Origin: Capnocytophaga haemolytica
GTDB lineage: Bacteria; Bacteroidota; Bacteroidia; Flavobacteriales; Flavobacteriaceae
NCBI RefSeq assembly: GCF_001553545.1
Contig: NZ_CP014227.1
Coordinates: 2,338,501 to 2,402,500 of the forward strand
Length of the DNA stretch: 64,000 bases
Direction of reading: 5' to 3'
This document shows, one piece after another, positions 16,839 to 25,317 of the stretch (positions within the stretch are counted from its first letter, which is position 1; each line of letters begins with the position of its first letter). The notes under the pieces were generated by a model that saw only the letters and a list, made by a program, of their open reading frames with translations, was not told the DNA's origin and did no database searches. The translations under genes and the position numbers were made by a program.

Positions 16839-16864
16839 GTATATACCGTTAATACCACAGCTAA

Positions 16865-17677
16865 ATGAAAAATGAGAACCCTATTGGGCTGTTTGACTCG
16901 GGCGTAGGAGGCACTACGATATGGCGTGAGGTAGTAACCCTAATGCCTTGTGAGAATACGCTTTTTCTGGCAGATAGTGCCAATGCCCCTTATGGAGAGA
17001 AATCAAAAGAGGAAATCACCCGCCTGAGTGATGTGAACACACAATACCTATTAGACCACGGAGCTAAGATTATCGTAGTGGCTTGCAATACGGCTACTAC
17101 AGCAGCTATTTCTTACCTGAGAGCGAAGTATAAACAAGTGCCCTTTATTGGGATAGAACCTGCTATCAAGCCTGCCAGCCTGAACAGTAAGAGCAAAAAG
17201 ATAGGTGTGCTGGCTACCCGCAGTACCCTTGCGAGCGACCTCTTTGCCAAGACCAGCAACCAGATGGCTGAGGAAGAAGAAGTGCAGATCATTGAGCGCG
17301 TAGGTGAGGGCTTGGTAGACCTCATCGAAAGTGGACAAATCAATAGCCCTAAGATGACTGAGCTACTGCGCCAATACCTCCTGCCAATGGTAGCTGAGGG
17401 AATAGATTATTTGGTGCTCGGCTGCACCCACTATCCTTATCTTTTGCCTCAGATAAAAGCCATATTACCACCTCATATCGAAGTGATTGACTCAGGCTAT
17501 GCCGTAGCCAAACAGACGCGCAACGTCCTACAACAGCGCGATTTACTCACTAAGCACACCTCACAAGGTAGGCATACGTGGCTTACCAGCGGCAAAGTAG
17601 AGATACTCAAAGGGTTTGCCCCTGACTTTGTGGAGATAAGGAAGATAGAAAGTAGAAGGGCAGAAGTTAGAAATTAG
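16865..17677 (+). CDS. murI: Glutamate racemase
   Basis: 270 residues. It makes D-glutamate for peptidoglycan in the cytoplasm. IGLFDSGVGGTTIW has Asp11 and the catalytic cysteines are Cys74 (VVACNTATT) and Cys187 (VLGCTHYPYL). The last ten or so residues (KIESRRAEVRN) do not look like family sequence; they are encoded by the first part of a 21-bp purine-rich repeat that continues past the stop, so the original C terminus was probably overwritten or extended by repeat DNA. The enzyme core is complete before this point. Confidence 0.95.
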   Translation: MKNENPIGLFDSGVGGTTIWREVVTLMPCENTLFLADSANAPYGEKSKEEITRLSDVNTQYLLDHGAKIIVVACNTATTAAISYLRAKYKQVPFIGIEPAIKPASLNSKSKKIGVLATRSTLASDLFAKTSNQMAEEEEVQIIERVGEGLVDLIESGQINSPKMTELLRQYLLPMVAEGIDYLVLGCTHYPYLLPQIKAILPPHIEVIDSGYAVAKQTRNVLQQRDLLTKHTSQGRHTWLTSGKVEILKGFAPDFVEIRKIESRRAEVRN

Positions 17678-17727
17678 AAAGCAGAAGTTAGAAATTAGAA
17701 AGCAGAAGTTAGAAGATAGAAGAGTAG
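17641..17727 (+). repeat. Purine-rich 21-bp direct repeats overlapping the murI end
   Basis: The unit gcagaagttagaaattagaa is repeated about three times, with degenerate pieces on both sides. It begins inside murI and runs to the terminator at 17728. A pyrimidine-rich counterpart (ctgacttctgactactgac) lies on the other side of the terminator at about 17775-17815, so the whole forms a large imperfect inverted repeat. Confidence 0.8.
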
Positions 17728-17768
17728 AAAAAGAGAAGCGTAGATACTTTTATACGCTTCTCTTTTTT
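17728..17768. terminator. Bidirectional terminator between murI and the transglycosylase
   Basis: A perfect 15-bp stem (17728-17742 with 17753-17767; core GAGAAGCGTA) with a 10-nt loop, A-rich on the left and T-rich on the right. It serves two convergent genes. Confidence 0.88.
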
Positions 17769-17808
17769 ATTTACTGTTCTCTGACTGCTGACTTCTGACT
17801 ACTGACTT

Positions 17809-18774
17809 CTACTTCTTAGGTATCCTTATGTAGTAGGTTTTGCCATCCTCGTTATCTAACTTTTTATCGCGCAGCCAAGGGTTATAGAGCTTCAAATCTT
17901 TGTAAGTGATGTTTTGGCTTTTCGCAAAGTCGGTAAGGTTGCTAATCGTACTATCCACCATCACGTTGGTGGTAGGCAGCTCATTGTACAGATGCTTCTT
18001 GTCAAAGATAAACCCATACTTCTTAGGGTGCTTCATTATCTCCTTCATCGCCAGAATGCGAAACACATAGCGCGAAGTCTCCGTGCTGAGCCACAGATCG
18101 TAATAGTTCTTCGTCTGCTGGAAAGTAGCTTGGGTATTGACCCCCGTCATCCCTGCGTTGTATGCTGCCGCCGCCATCGTCCAGCTGCCTGTGATGCGCT
18201 TTGCCTTGTTGAAATAATCGCAAGCAGCCTGGGTAGCCTTCTCTAAGTGATAGCGCTCGTCCACCTGGTCAGTTACCTCCAAGTTATACTCTTTGGCTGC
18301 GGGACGCATAAACTGCCAAAAACCACTCGCCCCCGAAGGTGAAACCGCATTGGTAAGGCTGCTTTCAATCACTGCGAGGTACTTGAAATCATCAGGGATA
18401 TTATTGCGCCTCAGTATAGGCTCGATGATAGGAAAGTACTTATTGGCGCGCTTTAAGATAAGCAGCGTATTGGATTGCCAATAAGTGTTCACCGTAAACT
18501 CACGATCGGCGCGCTCGTATATGTCAGGGTCTTCGAGCGGCACGGGCTCACCTGCGAAGTCAAGTTTTTCGGGAATATCTAACGCATACACCCGATAATC
18601 GCTTTCAAAACTTCCCTTGTGATGCTCTGTTGTTGACTCAGCAATAGCGGCTTGGGCATCTGCCTGCTCGTAGATATTGTTGTCGGGCTTAGAGACTGAC
18701 ATCGCATTGACCAAAAAGCCCGACGTGAGCACAATCACAGCGGCAACACCTATCTTTCTTATAGTTTTTTTCAT
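17809..18774 (-). CDS. Lytic murein transglycosylase (SLT domain)
   Basis: 321 residues. An N-terminal signal or anchor segment (about 8-26) is followed by a linker and an SLT lysozyme-like domain (about 100-225): YLAVIESSLTNAVSPSGASG carries catalytic Glu137 and the GASGFWQFM motif, and AAAAYNAGMTGV is the conserved NAG element. The C-terminal ~70 residues (SNLTDFAKSQNITYKDLKLY) look like one LysM-type peptidoglycan-binding repeat, as in MltD. Such enzymes cleave glycan strands to 1,6-anhydro ends in the periplasm. A TACCTTTG -7 element lies on the minus strand at 18796-18803. Its end is close to the repeat/terminator cluster. Confidence 0.9.
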   Translation of the reverse strand: MKKTIRKIGVAAVIVLTSGFLVNAMSVSKPDNNIYEQADAQAAIAESTTEHHKGSFESDYRVYALDIPEKLDFAGEPVPLEDPDIYERADREFTVNTYWQSNTLLILKRANKYFPIIEPILRRNNIPDDFKYLAVIESSLTNAVSPSGASGFWQFMRPAAKEYNLEVTDQVDERYHLEKATQAACDYFNKAKRITGSWTMAAAAYNAGMTGVNTQATFQQTKNYYDLWLSTETSRYVFRILAMKEIMKHPKKYGFIFDKKHLYNELPTTNVMVDSTISNLTDFAKSQNITYKDLKLYNPWLRDKKLDNEDGKTYYIRIPKK

Positions 18775-18803
18775 AGTTCATTCATTATTGCGGGGCAAAG
18801 GTA

Positions 18804-19240
18804 CGACTTTTTTATGATTTATAAGCTATTTTTCACGATTATTTTGCATTTCAGTATAAAAATCAGTTGGGAGGCAAAGCTGTATAAGGGTTATTACGCA
18901 TATAAACTATAACAAATACCTTTTTTAGATGCTATTTCTACGTTGTTGTACATACACAGGATTTAGACGAGTCTAAAAAGGAGCTGACTCCATCCGTACT
19001 GGTACCGTACTGATACCGTATCTAATCCGTATTGATCTCGTTAGAAAATTTTTCTAAATTGGTAGGTGAGTTTTTGCTTATTTTGTGAGAGAGCATTAAC
19101 TATGTTTTAGAGGAGTTGTTTGCGTAGGCTGTTTTATTTCTTAAAATATACTATTCAAAAGAAAGCAAAAAGAAAGGTAAGTGTGTAAGATAAAGCATTT
19201 TAAGGTAAGGAGTAAAAATTATTTCGAAAATTCTTCATTT
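18804..19240. other. Intergenic region with CCGTA-type short repeats
   Basis: No gene is recognised in about 440 bp. Around 18985-19035 there is a run of related words: atccgtactgg, taccgtactgat, accgtatctaa, tccgtattgat. An imperfect inverted pair (tctaaaaaggagc near 18973; gttagaaaatttttctaa near 19040) is also present. The word aatccgtattga recurs near 36396. The rest is AT-rich and featureless to me. Confidence 0.5.
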
Positions 19241-19244
19241 ATTA

Positions 19245-19276
19245 TTTGGAGATTTAAGGATTTAACTGTAATTTTG
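19245..19276 (+). promoter_or_regulatory. Promoter of the asparaginase gene
   Basis: TTTG at 19245-19248, 20 nt, then TAATTTTG at 19269-19276, a good Bacteroidetes promoter about 40 bp before the ATG. Confidence 0.75.
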
Positions 19277-19316
19277 TAGCGTTTTTTGATAAGTTCATAA
19301 TTTAAACCGATATTAT

Positions 19317-20369
19317 ATGAAGTTTTTAAAGAAAATTGCCTTGATAGTGTTAATGATGCTGTCAGTGGCAGTCTTCGGGCAAAAACCGAAGATACGTATT
19401 ATTGCAACGGGCGGAACGATTGCAGGGGTCAGCAAGTCGAACACAGAGTCGAATTACAAGGCTGGAGAGCTCGGTATCTATCAGTTGTTGGAGGCTGTGC
19501 CTGAGGTGAAGAACTTGGCAGAGGTCAGCGGTGAGCAGTTAGTGAAGATAGGTTCGCAGGATATGAACGACGAGGTGTGGCTCAAACTCGCCAAGCGTAT
19601 CAATGAACTACTTAACAAGGAAGGCTATGACGGGGTGGTGATCACTCACGGCACCGACACTATGGAAGAAACTTCGTACTTCCTGAACCTCACTGTGCAC
19701 AGTGCTAAGCCTGTGGTGTTGGTGGGTGCTATGCGTCCTTCCACAGGGATGAGTGCCGACGGACCGCTGAACCTCTACAATGCGGTAGCCGTAGCAGCTG
19801 ATAAGAACGCTGCTGGCAGAGGGGTAATGGTGTGTATGAACGACATTGTGCTCGACGGTAAGGATGTGATCAAGACCAACACTACGGCTGTGGAAACCTT
19901 TAAGGGGGCTAACTATGGCGAGTTAGCTTATATTCACAATGGGAAGCCTTTCTTTAACCGTCGTCCTGAGCAGAAGCACACCGTGAACTCTGAGTTTGAT
20001 GTAGACAACCTGAAATCGCTGCCTAAGGTAGGGATCGTGTACAGCTATTCCAATGCCTCTGAATTGCCACTAAAAGCCTTTGTAGACGCAAAGTACAATG
20101 GGGTGGTGTTTGCGGGAGTTGGCAATGGCAATCTCTATCATACGCTCTTTGATATGGCTATTAAGGCACAACAAAAGGGCATACAGATTGTTCGTGCTTC
20201 GCGTGTGCCCACAGGGGCTACTACCCTTGATGCTGAGGTAGATGACGCAAAATACCACTTCGTGGCTTCACAAGCATTGAATCCACAGAAAGCACGCGTT
20301 CTGCTGATGCTTGCCCTTACCAAAACTAAAGATTGGCAGCAAATACAGAAGTATTTTAATGAATATTAA
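19317..20369 (+). CDS. ansB: Type II (periplasmic) L-asparaginase
   Basis: 350 residues with a signal peptide (1-21, ending VFG), so it is exported, as expected for the high-affinity type II enzyme that hydrolyses asparagine to aspartate and ammonia. IRIIATGGTIAGVS places the catalytic Thr at 34; DGVVITHGTDTMEETSYFL contains the second catalytic Thr-Asp pair; VVLVGAMRPSTGMSADGPLN and VMVCMNDIV follow. It has its own promoter and is followed by a hairpin repeat and a porin gene, which could aid amino-acid uptake, although that link is only positional. Confidence 0.95.
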   Translation: MKFLKKIALIVLMMLSVAVFGQKPKIRIIATGGTIAGVSKSNTESNYKAGELGIYQLLEAVPEVKNLAEVSGEQLVKIGSQDMNDEVWLKLAKRINELLNKEGYDGVVITHGTDTMEETSYFLNLTVHSAKPVVLVGAMRPSTGMSADGPLNLYNAVAVAADKNAAGRGVMVCMNDIVLDGKDVIKTNTTAVETFKGANYGELAYIHNGKPFFNRRPEQKHTVNSEFDVDNLKSLPKVGIVYSYSNASELPLKAFVDAKYNGVVFAGVGNGNLYHTLFDMAIKAQQKGIQIVRASRVPTGATTLDAEVDDAKYHFVASQALNPQKARVLLMLALTKTKDWQQIQKYFNEY

Positions 20370-20377
20370 TTTTTTAG

Positions 20378-20473
20378 GGGTCAGGGATCAGCTTTCAGGG
20401 GTCAGCCAGTGGCTCACCATAGTTTACTACCATCGTGCTATCTGAAAGCTGACAGCTGACACCTCAAACCTGA
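20378..20473. repeat. TCAG/CTGA hairpin repeat between ansB and the porin gene
   Basis: Two arms pair: TCAGCTTTCAG near 20390 and CTGAAAGCTGA near 20443, with further TCAG words outside (ggggtcaggg; cagctgacacct). The words are those of the 7619-7685 and 17641-17815 repeats. The right arm (gaaagctgacagctgacacc, then cctgaat) closely matches 44627-44645. Confidence 0.8.
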
Positions 20474-20478
20474 ATATT

Positions 20479-21615
20479 ATGAAAAAGATATTATTATTGG
20501 CAGTAACCCTCCTTATGGGAGGAGCTGCCGCAGCACAAGAAGGTTGGCAAGAGGGCAATCCTCTGCAAGGGCAACTCGATAGCCTCAAGGCACAGATTAG
20601 TAAGTTTAACTTGTACTTTAACTTCCAATCGAGTTTTGATGTGATAGTGCCTGACAAGGGCGATACTGAGGCTAATTTTAGGGCACGACAGTTGCGCCTT
20701 GAGATGCGTGGCAATATCACTGACCAGATATTCTACCGTTTCCGCCATAGGCTGAACAAGTCGAATGCGGGTATGGACTTGGACAATTTAGCTAAGGCTA
20801 CCGACATTATGTATGCAGGTTTTCACCTCAATGACCAATTCACCCTTACCGCAGGGAAGATGTGCCAAGCGTGGGGTGGCTTTGAGTTTGACCTCAATCC
20901 GATGAACATCTATGAGTACTCTGACTTTGTAGATCATATGGATAACTTTATGCTTGGAGCGATGTTTACCTACGCCCCTAATGCGAGCCACGAGTTTAAC
21001 TTGCAGATTACGGATGTGAGGAATGACAAGTTTGAAAACCTTTATGCAGGAAGCTCTTTTGAGAAAAGCCGTAGCCCGCTGACTTACATTGTCAATTGGA
21101 ATGGTAATCTCTTTGACAATGTACTGCAAACGCGTTGGGCTTGGGGTTTACAGCAAGAGGCTAAGAACAAAGCGAACTTAATGCTCACCTTGGGTACAAG
21201 GCTGAACTTGCCAAAGTTCCAAATGTTCTTTGACTATATGCGTGCCGATGAGAGTTTGGATAGGCTTCGTTATGCCTCAACATATGGTGGTACTGCTCCT
21301 ACTTACTTAGAGAAGACCACCTACAATTCATTCATCTTAAAGGCTGAATATCAACCTGCGGAACAGTGGAATGTCTTCGTAAAGGGTATGTACGAAACTG
21401 CTGATGCAGACAATGGCAAGTTGCCCACAGGCGTGTACAACAACCAGCGCAAGTCCTACGGGTATTATGCAGGGGTAGAGTATATCCCTTTCAAAGACCA
21501 AGATTTGCGGTTCTTCTTTGCGTATGTAGGGCGTAAGTTTGAATATAAGCAAGGAGATGGTAATGCTACCAATCGCTTTAGCTTAGGGATGATGTATAGG
21601 ATTAAAGCGTTTTAG
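20479..21615 (+). CDS. Outer-membrane porin (phosphate-selective porin O/P-like)
   Basis: 378 residues with a signal peptide (1-19, AAAA-Q). A short coiled linker (LQGQLDSLKAQI) precedes beta strands of alternating character: FNLYFNFQSSFDV, FRARQLRLEMRG, FYRFRHRLN, LTAGKMCQAWGGFEFD, and a final strand ending in MMYRIKAF with C-terminal Phe, the mark of an outer-membrane barrel. The order of strands resembles OprO/OprP-like proteins of Bacteroidetes; the substrate cannot be told from sequence. It begins 6 bp after the hairpin repeat. Confidence 0.82.
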   Translation: MKKILLLAVTLLMGGAAAAQEGWQEGNPLQGQLDSLKAQISKFNLYFNFQSSFDVIVPDKGDTEANFRARQLRLEMRGNITDQIFYRFRHRLNKSNAGMDLDNLAKATDIMYAGFHLNDQFTLTAGKMCQAWGGFEFDLNPMNIYEYSDFVDHMDNFMLGAMFTYAPNASHEFNLQITDVRNDKFENLYAGSSFEKSRSPLTYIVNWNGNLFDNVLQTRWAWGLQQEAKNKANLMLTLGTRLNLPKFQMFFDYMRADESLDRLRYASTYGGTAPTYLEKTTYNSFILKAEYQPAEQWNVFVKGMYETADADNGKLPTGVYNNQRKSYGYYAGVEYIPFKDQDLRFFFAYVGRKFEYKQGDGNATNRFSLGMMYRIKAF

Positions 21616-21645
21616 TGATTAATGATTAATGATCAATGATTAATG
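21614..21645. repeat. 7-bp GATTAAT tandem repeat
   Basis: gattaat, gattaat, gatcaat, gattaat in a row directly after the porin stop and 23 bp before the AraC-type gene. It may be a slippage product or a binding site; its position before a regulator gene is notable. Confidence 0.6.
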
Positions 21646-21667
21646 TGCTAACGCACAGTAAAAAGTA

Positions 21668-22483
21668 TTGAAGATTACTGTAACACATAGCCGATTAAGT
21701 CAATTCTCCACGCCATTGAGCGTGGAGAATTACTGTGTGTTTGCCTTTCAGGGGGTGGGCTTATTTGCTGTCGATGCGGTGGAGTTTGCCTACGCGGGCA
21801 ATACGCTGCTGTTCCTCTCACCTTATCAACACTTTCAATGGAAAGGAGGCAGCGATGCCACAGTGAGTCTATTGCAGTTTCACGGCGACTTCTACTGCAT
21901 TGAATATCACAAGAAAGAGGTTGCCTGCAATGGGCTGCTCTTCAATGCGATCTTCTTAACCCCACATATAGAGGCAAGCGAGGCTACTTTTGCAGAGATT
22001 GAGCATATATTGCAGCGCATTGAGGCAGAGAGCAATACCCACGAGGCTTATTCGGAGGCAGTACTGAAATCGTATTTGCAGCTCATCTTAGCCCTATCGA
22101 GCAAGGAGAAGAGTATGCAGCTCACGGAAGCCCCAAAAGAGGTGTCGCACCAGTTGGTAGCTGACTTTCAGGGGTTGCTCAACACCCATTTTGTAAGGGA
22201 GCGCGGCGTGCAGTACTATGCCGAAGCACTGCACCTACAAACGGACACTTTCAGCAAGCGTATTAAGAGCCTCACGGGCAAATCGCCCACGAAACTCATA
22301 CAGGAGCGCGTGGTGCTCGAGGCTAAGAAGCTGCTACACCTCACCCATAAGTCCATCAAGGAAGTAGCCTTTGAGCTTAACTTCGAAGATGAGTTCTATT
22401 TCAGCAGATTTTTTAAGAAAACCGTGGGTTTATCGCCCAAACACTTCCGCGAGCGCGTGGGTATCTCCATTGTGGCTGTGTAG
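21668..22483 (+). CDS. AraC-family transcriptional regulator
   Basis: 271 residues if translation starts at the TTG at 21668; there is an in-frame stop at 21659 and no suitable ATG, so a TTG start is likely. The N-terminal ~150 residues look like a cupin-type sensor (FQGVGLFAVDAVEFAYAGN, LLFLSPYQHFQW). The C terminus (about 170-265) is the double helix-turn-helix of AraC proteins: SIKEVAFELNFEDEFYFSRF and FKKTVGLSPKHFRE. Cysteines occur at 23, 77 and 87. It precedes a DUF417 gene with its own promoter, reminiscent of RclR and RclC in E. coli. Confidence 0.85.
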   Translation: MKITVTHSRLSQFSTPLSVENYCVFAFQGVGLFAVDAVEFAYAGNTLLFLSPYQHFQWKGGSDATVSLLQFHGDFYCIEYHKKEVACNGLLFNAIFLTPHIEASEATFAEIEHILQRIEAESNTHEAYSEAVLKSYLQLILALSSKEKSMQLTEAPKEVSHQLVADFQGLLNTHFVRERGVQYYAEALHLQTDTFSKRIKSLTGKSPTKLIQERVVLEAKKLLHLTHKSIKEVAFELNFEDEFYFSRFFKKTVGLSPKHFRERVGISIVAV

Positions 22484-22521
22484 CGTGGCGGATTTGTCTA
22501 TGAGAATGACGTTTTTATCCA

Positions 22522-22552
22522 TTTGTCAGTCTGCGAAAAGGTAGTAATTTTG
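22522..22552 (+). promoter_or_regulatory. Promoter of the DUF417 gene
   Basis: TTTG (22522-22525), 19 nt, TAATTTTG (22545-22552): a near-ideal Bacteroidetes promoter 38 bp before the ATG at 22591. It would be the natural target of the AraC regulator encoded just upstream. Confidence 0.8.
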
Positions 22553-22590
22553 CGCCCTGAAAAACATCATTAATATTTAACATCAATAGT

Positions 22591-23244
22591 ATGCAGAAAT
22601 TATTACATTTTTTGGCTAATGGCGATCGCTGTTTTGTAAATTACATCCGTGTGGCGATCTTTATTGTTATGGCTTGGATTGGCGGACTTAAAGTATGCCA
22701 ATACGAGGCGGACGGCATTGTTCCTTTTGTGACCAATAGCCCTTTTATGAACTTCTTCTATCATAATTCAGGCAAGACTGCCATCGATGAGAAGGGCGTT
22801 ACAGGCACTGTGATCAATGGGCAGTCGAACGCTGTGGGTAAGGAAGTAGCACAGTACAAGCTCCACAAAAATCCTGAGGGCAAGATGGTGAAAGCCAATA
22901 TCGAGTGGCATAAAGAGAACGGCACTTACGCTTTTTCGTACGGTTTGGGTGCTTTTATATGCCTTATCGGGCTTTTGACATTGCTCGGGATATGGTCGCC
23001 TAAGATTGGCGTTGTCGGCGGCTTGCTCACCTTCGGAATGAGCATCGTAACGCTCTCTTTTTTGATCACTACCCCCGAGGTATATGTGCCTAACTTAGGT
23101 GGTGATATGCCTACCCCACACTATGGCTTCCCTTACCTCTCAGGAGCAGGGCGATTGGTGCTCAAGGACATCATAATGTCCGCAGGAGGGCTGATAGCTG
23201 CCTCAGAGGCTGCACGAAGGCTGCTCAAAGCAAAGCAAGCGTAG
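22591..23244 (+). CDS. DUF417 (YkgB/RclC-like) inner-membrane protein
   Basis: 217 residues, matching the DUF417 family: RVAIFIVMAWIGGLKVCQYEADGI at the first span and FVTNSPFM after it, then a soluble loop of about 55 residues, three more spans (about 113-133, 138-158, 185-202) and the conserved PHYGFPYLSGAGR before the last. In E. coli the relative RclC belongs to the reactive-chlorine response under the AraC regulator RclR. Here it follows an AraC gene and stands alone, with its own promoter and a terminator. The large loop (HNSGKTAIDEKG onward) is typical of this family. Confidence 0.85.
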   Translation: MQKLLHFLANGDRCFVNYIRVAIFIVMAWIGGLKVCQYEADGIVPFVTNSPFMNFFYHNSGKTAIDEKGVTGTVINGQSNAVGKEVAQYKLHKNPEGKMVKANIEWHKENGTYAFSYGLGAFICLIGLLTLLGIWSPKIGVVGGLLTFGMSIVTLSFLITTPEVYVPNLGGDMPTPHYGFPYLSGAGRLVLKDIIMSAGGLIAASEAARRLLKAKQA

Positions 23245-23301
23245 AGAATATATAACGCATTGAATTACAAAGTAATTAAACTCAATCTTTTTCATATGAA
23301 T

Positions 23302-23338
23302 AAGAGCCACTCAGCGATGGGTGGCTCTTTTTTTTTGA
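23302..23338 (+). terminator. Terminator after the DUF417 gene
   Basis: A perfect 9-bp stem AAGAGCCAC with GTGGCTCTT, a 10-nt loop and nine T residues. Confidence 0.88.
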
Positions 23339-23369
23339 TAAAAACTTGCTGTGTTTAGCCTGTTTTTCA

Positions 23370-23377
23370 TATCTTTG
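23370..23377 (+). promoter_or_regulatory. -7 element for recQ
   Basis: TATCTTTG matches TAnnTTTG. A TTG at 23346-23348 is 21 nt upstream, slightly longer than usual. The implied start point near 23384 fits the recQ ATG at 23414 better than the ATG at 23393. Confidence 0.6.
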
Positions 23378-23413
23378 CGTGATCTTAGGTAGATGAAGAG
23401 GTTTTTTTGCAAT

Positions 23414-25156
23414 ATGGAGCAAGCACTTGATATACTCAAAAAGTACTGGGGCTACGAGGCTTTCCGAAGCCCACAGGACGCTATTATTCAATCGGTATTA
23501 GATGGGAAAGATACCCTTGCGCTAATGCCTACGGGTGGGGGAAAATCGGTAAGCTTTCAAGTCCCTGCTTTATTAAGAGAGGGCATCTGTATTGTTGTTT
23601 CGCCCTTAGTAGCGCTAATGACCGACCAAGTAGAAGCCTTAAAGCGCCGAGATATCAGAGCGTTATCACTTGCAGGAGGCCTTTCACACAACGACTTAGA
23701 ACGCTTGCTGGGAAACGCCCTTTACGGCAATTACAAATTCCTATACCTTTCTCCAGAGCGCTTACAGCAAGAAACAGTTCGTGAGGCTATAAGACAGATG
23801 AACGTCAACCTCATTGCTATCGACGAGGCACACTGTGTATCGCACTGGGGCAAAGATTTTCGCCCTGCTTACTTAGAGTGTAAGTGGCTTAAAGAAACCT
23901 TTCCAGCAGTGCCAATGCTTGCCCTGACAGCCTCAGCAACCCCAAAAGTACAGAAAGACATTATCGCAGCACTCACAATGCAGGAGCCTCACATCATCAC
24001 CACTTCACTACAACGTCGCAATATCAGTTACGAAGTGATGGAAGTAGAAGATAAACTTTTCCACTTACTACAAACTTTAAAACTACAAAAGGGAAGTGCT
24101 ATCATATACCTTAGGAGTCGTAGCGGTACTGTACAAATGGCTAATTTCTTAGAAGGACAGGGCATTTCAGCGACTTTTTTCCACGGAGGACTTACCGCTG
24201 ATGAGAAAAACAAAAAGCTCGGGATGTGGATCACTGGCGACATAAGAGTAATGGTTGCCACCAACGCTTTTGGTATGGGAATCGATAAGCCCGATGTGCG
24301 CACGGTCGTACATTGGGATATTCCTTCTACCCTTGAAGATTACTTCCAAGAAGCGGGGCGTGCAGGGCGCGATGGCAAGCCATCAACAGCTGTTCTGTTC
24401 TACAATGAGCTTGACCTTAAGACTTCTGAACAGCAACTGCATAATAACCTCGTTGACCTCCCCTATTTGAAATACATCTACAGCAGGCTGAATGCTTACT
24501 TTGTGATAGCCATCGGTGAGGGCGAAGAACAGACTTTCGGCTTGCTCTTTCCTGAGCTCTGCAAGCGGTATAACCTACAAGCACAAAAAGCGTACAATGC
24601 GCTGCTGGTATTGGATCGCTGCTCGGTAATCTCGCTATCGGAGAACTTTCATCACCGATCGTCATTGTTTTTCAAGATAGAAAGTTTCCAGCTAATGGAG
24701 TACCTGAAAGCACACAGCCACTTGAAAGATCTCGTGCTTTACCTGATACGGAGCTTTACAGGCATCTACAACAGACCTATTTCACTGAGGATAGAAGCGT
24801 TAGCAGAGCAGCTACACCTAAATTACAAAACGGTTATCGAGCAATTAGAACAACTGCAAAAGGATGACGTTGCTGAGTTTGTAAACAAAGAAGCTGACTT
24901 AGAGCTCACCTTCAGAGTGCCCCGCGACGACGATCGCACCATAGATGCCATCGCAAAAAGCGTCAGAGAGTACAACCACACGAAAACAACTCTCCAAATG
25001 GCTGTTTATGATTATATTAACAACGAAAGCGAATGTCGAAGTATGCAATTGTTGCGGTATTTCGGGCAAAATGACCTTACCCCTTGTGGCAGATGCAGCG
25101 TTTGTCAGAAAAAGCACGCTAAGGGGTATCTCCGCAGCGAAGAAGCCTCGCAATGA
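23414..25156 (+). CDS. recQ: ATP-dependent DNA helicase RecQ (short form)
   Basis: 580 residues from the ATG at 23414; an in-frame ATG at 23393 would add seven residues, but MEQALDILKKYWGY is the usual RecQ beginning. Helicase motifs are all present: Q-motif FRSPQ, Walker A PTGGGKS at 39-45, DEAH in IAIDEAHCVSHW, LTASATP, HGGLTADEKN, ATNAFGMGIDKPDVR, and QEAGRAGRDG. The zinc element closes with CGRCSVC near the C terminus, and no HRDC domain follows, so it is shorter than E. coli RecQ. It unwinds DNA in recombination and fork repair. Confidence 0.95.
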   Translation: MEQALDILKKYWGYEAFRSPQDAIIQSVLDGKDTLALMPTGGGKSVSFQVPALLREGICIVVSPLVALMTDQVEALKRRDIRALSLAGGLSHNDLERLLGNALYGNYKFLYLSPERLQQETVREAIRQMNVNLIAIDEAHCVSHWGKDFRPAYLECKWLKETFPAVPMLALTASATPKVQKDIIAALTMQEPHIITTSLQRRNISYEVMEVEDKLFHLLQTLKLQKGSAIIYLRSRSGTVQMANFLEGQGISATFFHGGLTADEKNKKLGMWITGDIRVMVATNAFGMGIDKPDVRTVVHWDIPSTLEDYFQEAGRAGRDGKPSTAVLFYNELDLKTSEQQLHNNLVDLPYLKYIYSRLNAYFVIAIGEGEEQTFGLLFPELCKRYNLQAQKAYNALLVLDRCSVISLSENFHHRSSLFFKIESFQLMEYLKAHSHLKDLVLYLIRSFTGIYNRPISLRIEALAEQLHLNYKTVIEQLEQLQKDDVAEFVNKEADLELTFRVPRDDDRTIDAIAKSVREYNHTKTTLQMAVYDYINNESECRSMQLLRYFGQNDLTPCGRCSVCQKKHAKGYLRSEEASQ

Positions 25157-25317
25157 GCAAAGTAGCACACTGCAAACACAAGGTTTCTGCAAATAAACAC
25201 AAAAAATAACTCCAAACACTTGCTATTCGGAGAAAAAGTCGTATATTTGGCACGCAAAAACACCTTCGCCAGCACATCACCGAGCGGCTGATACACAGGC
25301 ACAAAGTTTTTTAGAGA

